A stretch of DNA of 64,000 bases from Pseudomonas sp. MF4836 (GTDB lineage Bacteria; Pseudomonadota; Gammaproteobacteria; Pseudomonadales; Pseudomonadaceae), in NCBI RefSeq assembly GCF_002018875.1, contig NZ_MVOL01000005.1, forward strand, positions 372,001-436,000. The letters run 5' to 3'. Both the position numbers and the translations under genes were made by a program. The notes beneath the pieces are model-generated. The model was given only the letters and a program-made list of their open reading frames with translations. It did no database searches and was not told the DNA's origin. This document shows positions 63,321-64,000 of this stretch, piece by piece. Positions within the stretch are counted from its first letter, which is position 1, and each line of letters opens with the position of its first letter.

Positions 63321-64000
63321 TCAACGGCGCAACGGCGGCGGCACCTGCGGCTCGCGACTCAGGGTCGGCGCCTGGAAGGGGTCGAGCAACTGCGGCCAGT
63401 AATCCACCGGAAAATCCGGGCGGCTGCCGATGCCCAGGTCGCCGTCGCGAATCGGGTATTCATGGCTGTAAAACGCCGTGCCCAGCAGCCAGTCCCACAG
63501 GTTGAAGAACAAACCGAAATTCACATCCCCGGCGCGGCCGTACTTCATATGGTGCAGGCGGTGCATCGGCGCCCAGGCGAACACCCAGCGCAACGGCCCC
63601 AGGCGCATGTCGACATTGGAGTGCTGCAACAACAGCTGGATGGCGATGGCAAAAGCCAGCAACTGCGCCACCTGCAACGGCAGGCCCAGCGCCAGCAACG
63701 GCAACAGCCCGGCCGTTGCTTCGACCAACTGGTGCAACGGGTGCTTCATCAAGCCATTGAAGCCATACAAGCGCTGCACGCTGTGATGCACCGCATGCAG
63801 GCGCCAGAGCAGCGGCAGGCGATGGCTGGCGTAATGGGCCAGGGTGATTCCGCAATCGGCCACCACAATGGCCAGCAGCACCTGGGACCACAACGGCCAG
63901 GCCTGAGGCCACAGGCCGTCATGGCCGAGCAGCGCCACCAGCCCCGGCACCAGCAGCAGGCCCAGGGCGTTCAGGCTTTCATTGACCAACGCATGCAGCA
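63321..64000 (-). CDS. Sterol desaturase/fatty acid hydroxylase family protein (5' end off the window)
   Basis: About 226 residues are visible; the frame is open to the right edge, so the N-terminus is missing. Histidine clusters of the di-iron hydroxylase family are HYASHR near residue 56, HAVHHS near residue 69 and HRLHHMKYGRAGDVNFGLFF near residue 148, with hydrophobic segments between. The protein is membrane-bound, probably oxidising a lipid. It is convergent with the AraC gene, 1 bp between the stops. Confidence 0.85.
   Translation of the reverse strand, partial: LHALVNESLNALGLLLVPGLVALLGHDGLWPQAWPLWSQVLLAIVVADCGITLAHYASHRLPLLWRLHAVHHSVQRLYGFNGLMKHPLHQLVEATAGLLPLLALGLPLQVAQLLAFAIAIQLLLQHSNVDMRLGPLRWVFAWAPMHRLHHMKYGRAGDVNFGLFFNLWDWLLGTAFYSHEYPIRDGDLGIGSRPDFPVDYWPQLLDPFQAPTLSREPQVPPPLRR

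Overview
The window is chromosomal DNA of a fluorescent-group Pseudomonas (P. fluorescens-like). The evidence is gene order and protein likeness: cheR-cheV-flgA-flgM-flgN-PilZ next to flgBCDE; alaS-lysC-csrA(rsmA); the arginine succinyltransferase operon aruC-F-G-D-B-E with argR and the aot arginine/ornithine transporter; and amrZ. Base composition is GC-rich throughout, apart from a few AT-richer patches (about 13.6-15.0 kb, 42.8 kb, 56.5 kb). No phage, IS element, CRISPR array or plasmid gene was seen.

Layout. 0-7.1 kb: flagellar and chemotaxis genes. flgE (cut by the window edge), flgD, flgC and flgB run leftward from a strong sigma-54 site. cheR and cheV also run leftward. flgA, flgM, flgN and a PilZ flagellar-brake gene run rightward, with a textbook FliA site before flgM. 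7.2-12.4 kb: an MFS transporter, a glutamine-synthetase-like ligase and a response regulator/histidine kinase pair. 12.8-16.7 kb: small unknown genes, tRNA-Arg(CCT), phnN and amrZ. 16.8-24.7 kb: mgtE, two tRNA-Arg(ACG), tRNA-Ser(GCT), csrA, lysC, alaS and ltaE. 24.9-25.7 kb: an FMN riboswitch driving a type II lumazine synthase. 25.9-39.3 kb: arginine catabolism, its regulator ArgR and its transporter, all leftward; then acsA at 40-42 kb.

42.3-51 kb is more accessory: a DUF2790 secreted peptide, a secreted protein built almost wholly of 13-residue repeats, nrdB without nrdA beside it, a Sel1-repeat protein, an unrecognised Cys/His protein, and three tandem paralogous exported proteins of which the middle one carries an in-frame TGA. 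51-64 kb: a TauE-type permease and AraC regulator; a small HTH protein under a LexA box; an MBL-fold hydrolase and TetR regulator diverging from a palindrome; a MASE2-GGDEF cyclase followed by a BdlA-like PAS-PAS-MCP protein; DUF1003; a LysR regulator diverging from a CTP-synthase-like amidotransferase plus monooxygenase pair over a large inverted repeat; a DUF2025 protein; a periplasmic glycerophosphodiesterase; an AraC regulator; and a fatty acid hydroxylase cut by the window edge.

Most of the window is well-understood core genome. The less explained pieces are the repeat protein at 42957-43289, the paralog triplet at 47.2-51.0 kb with its nonsense codon, the LexA-boxed HTH gene at 52912, the 46258 Cys/His protein, the amidotransferase-like protein that lacks the usual catalytic His, and the sigma-54 element that abuts the flgA start codon. 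No clearly new multi-gene system can be claimed from sequence alone.
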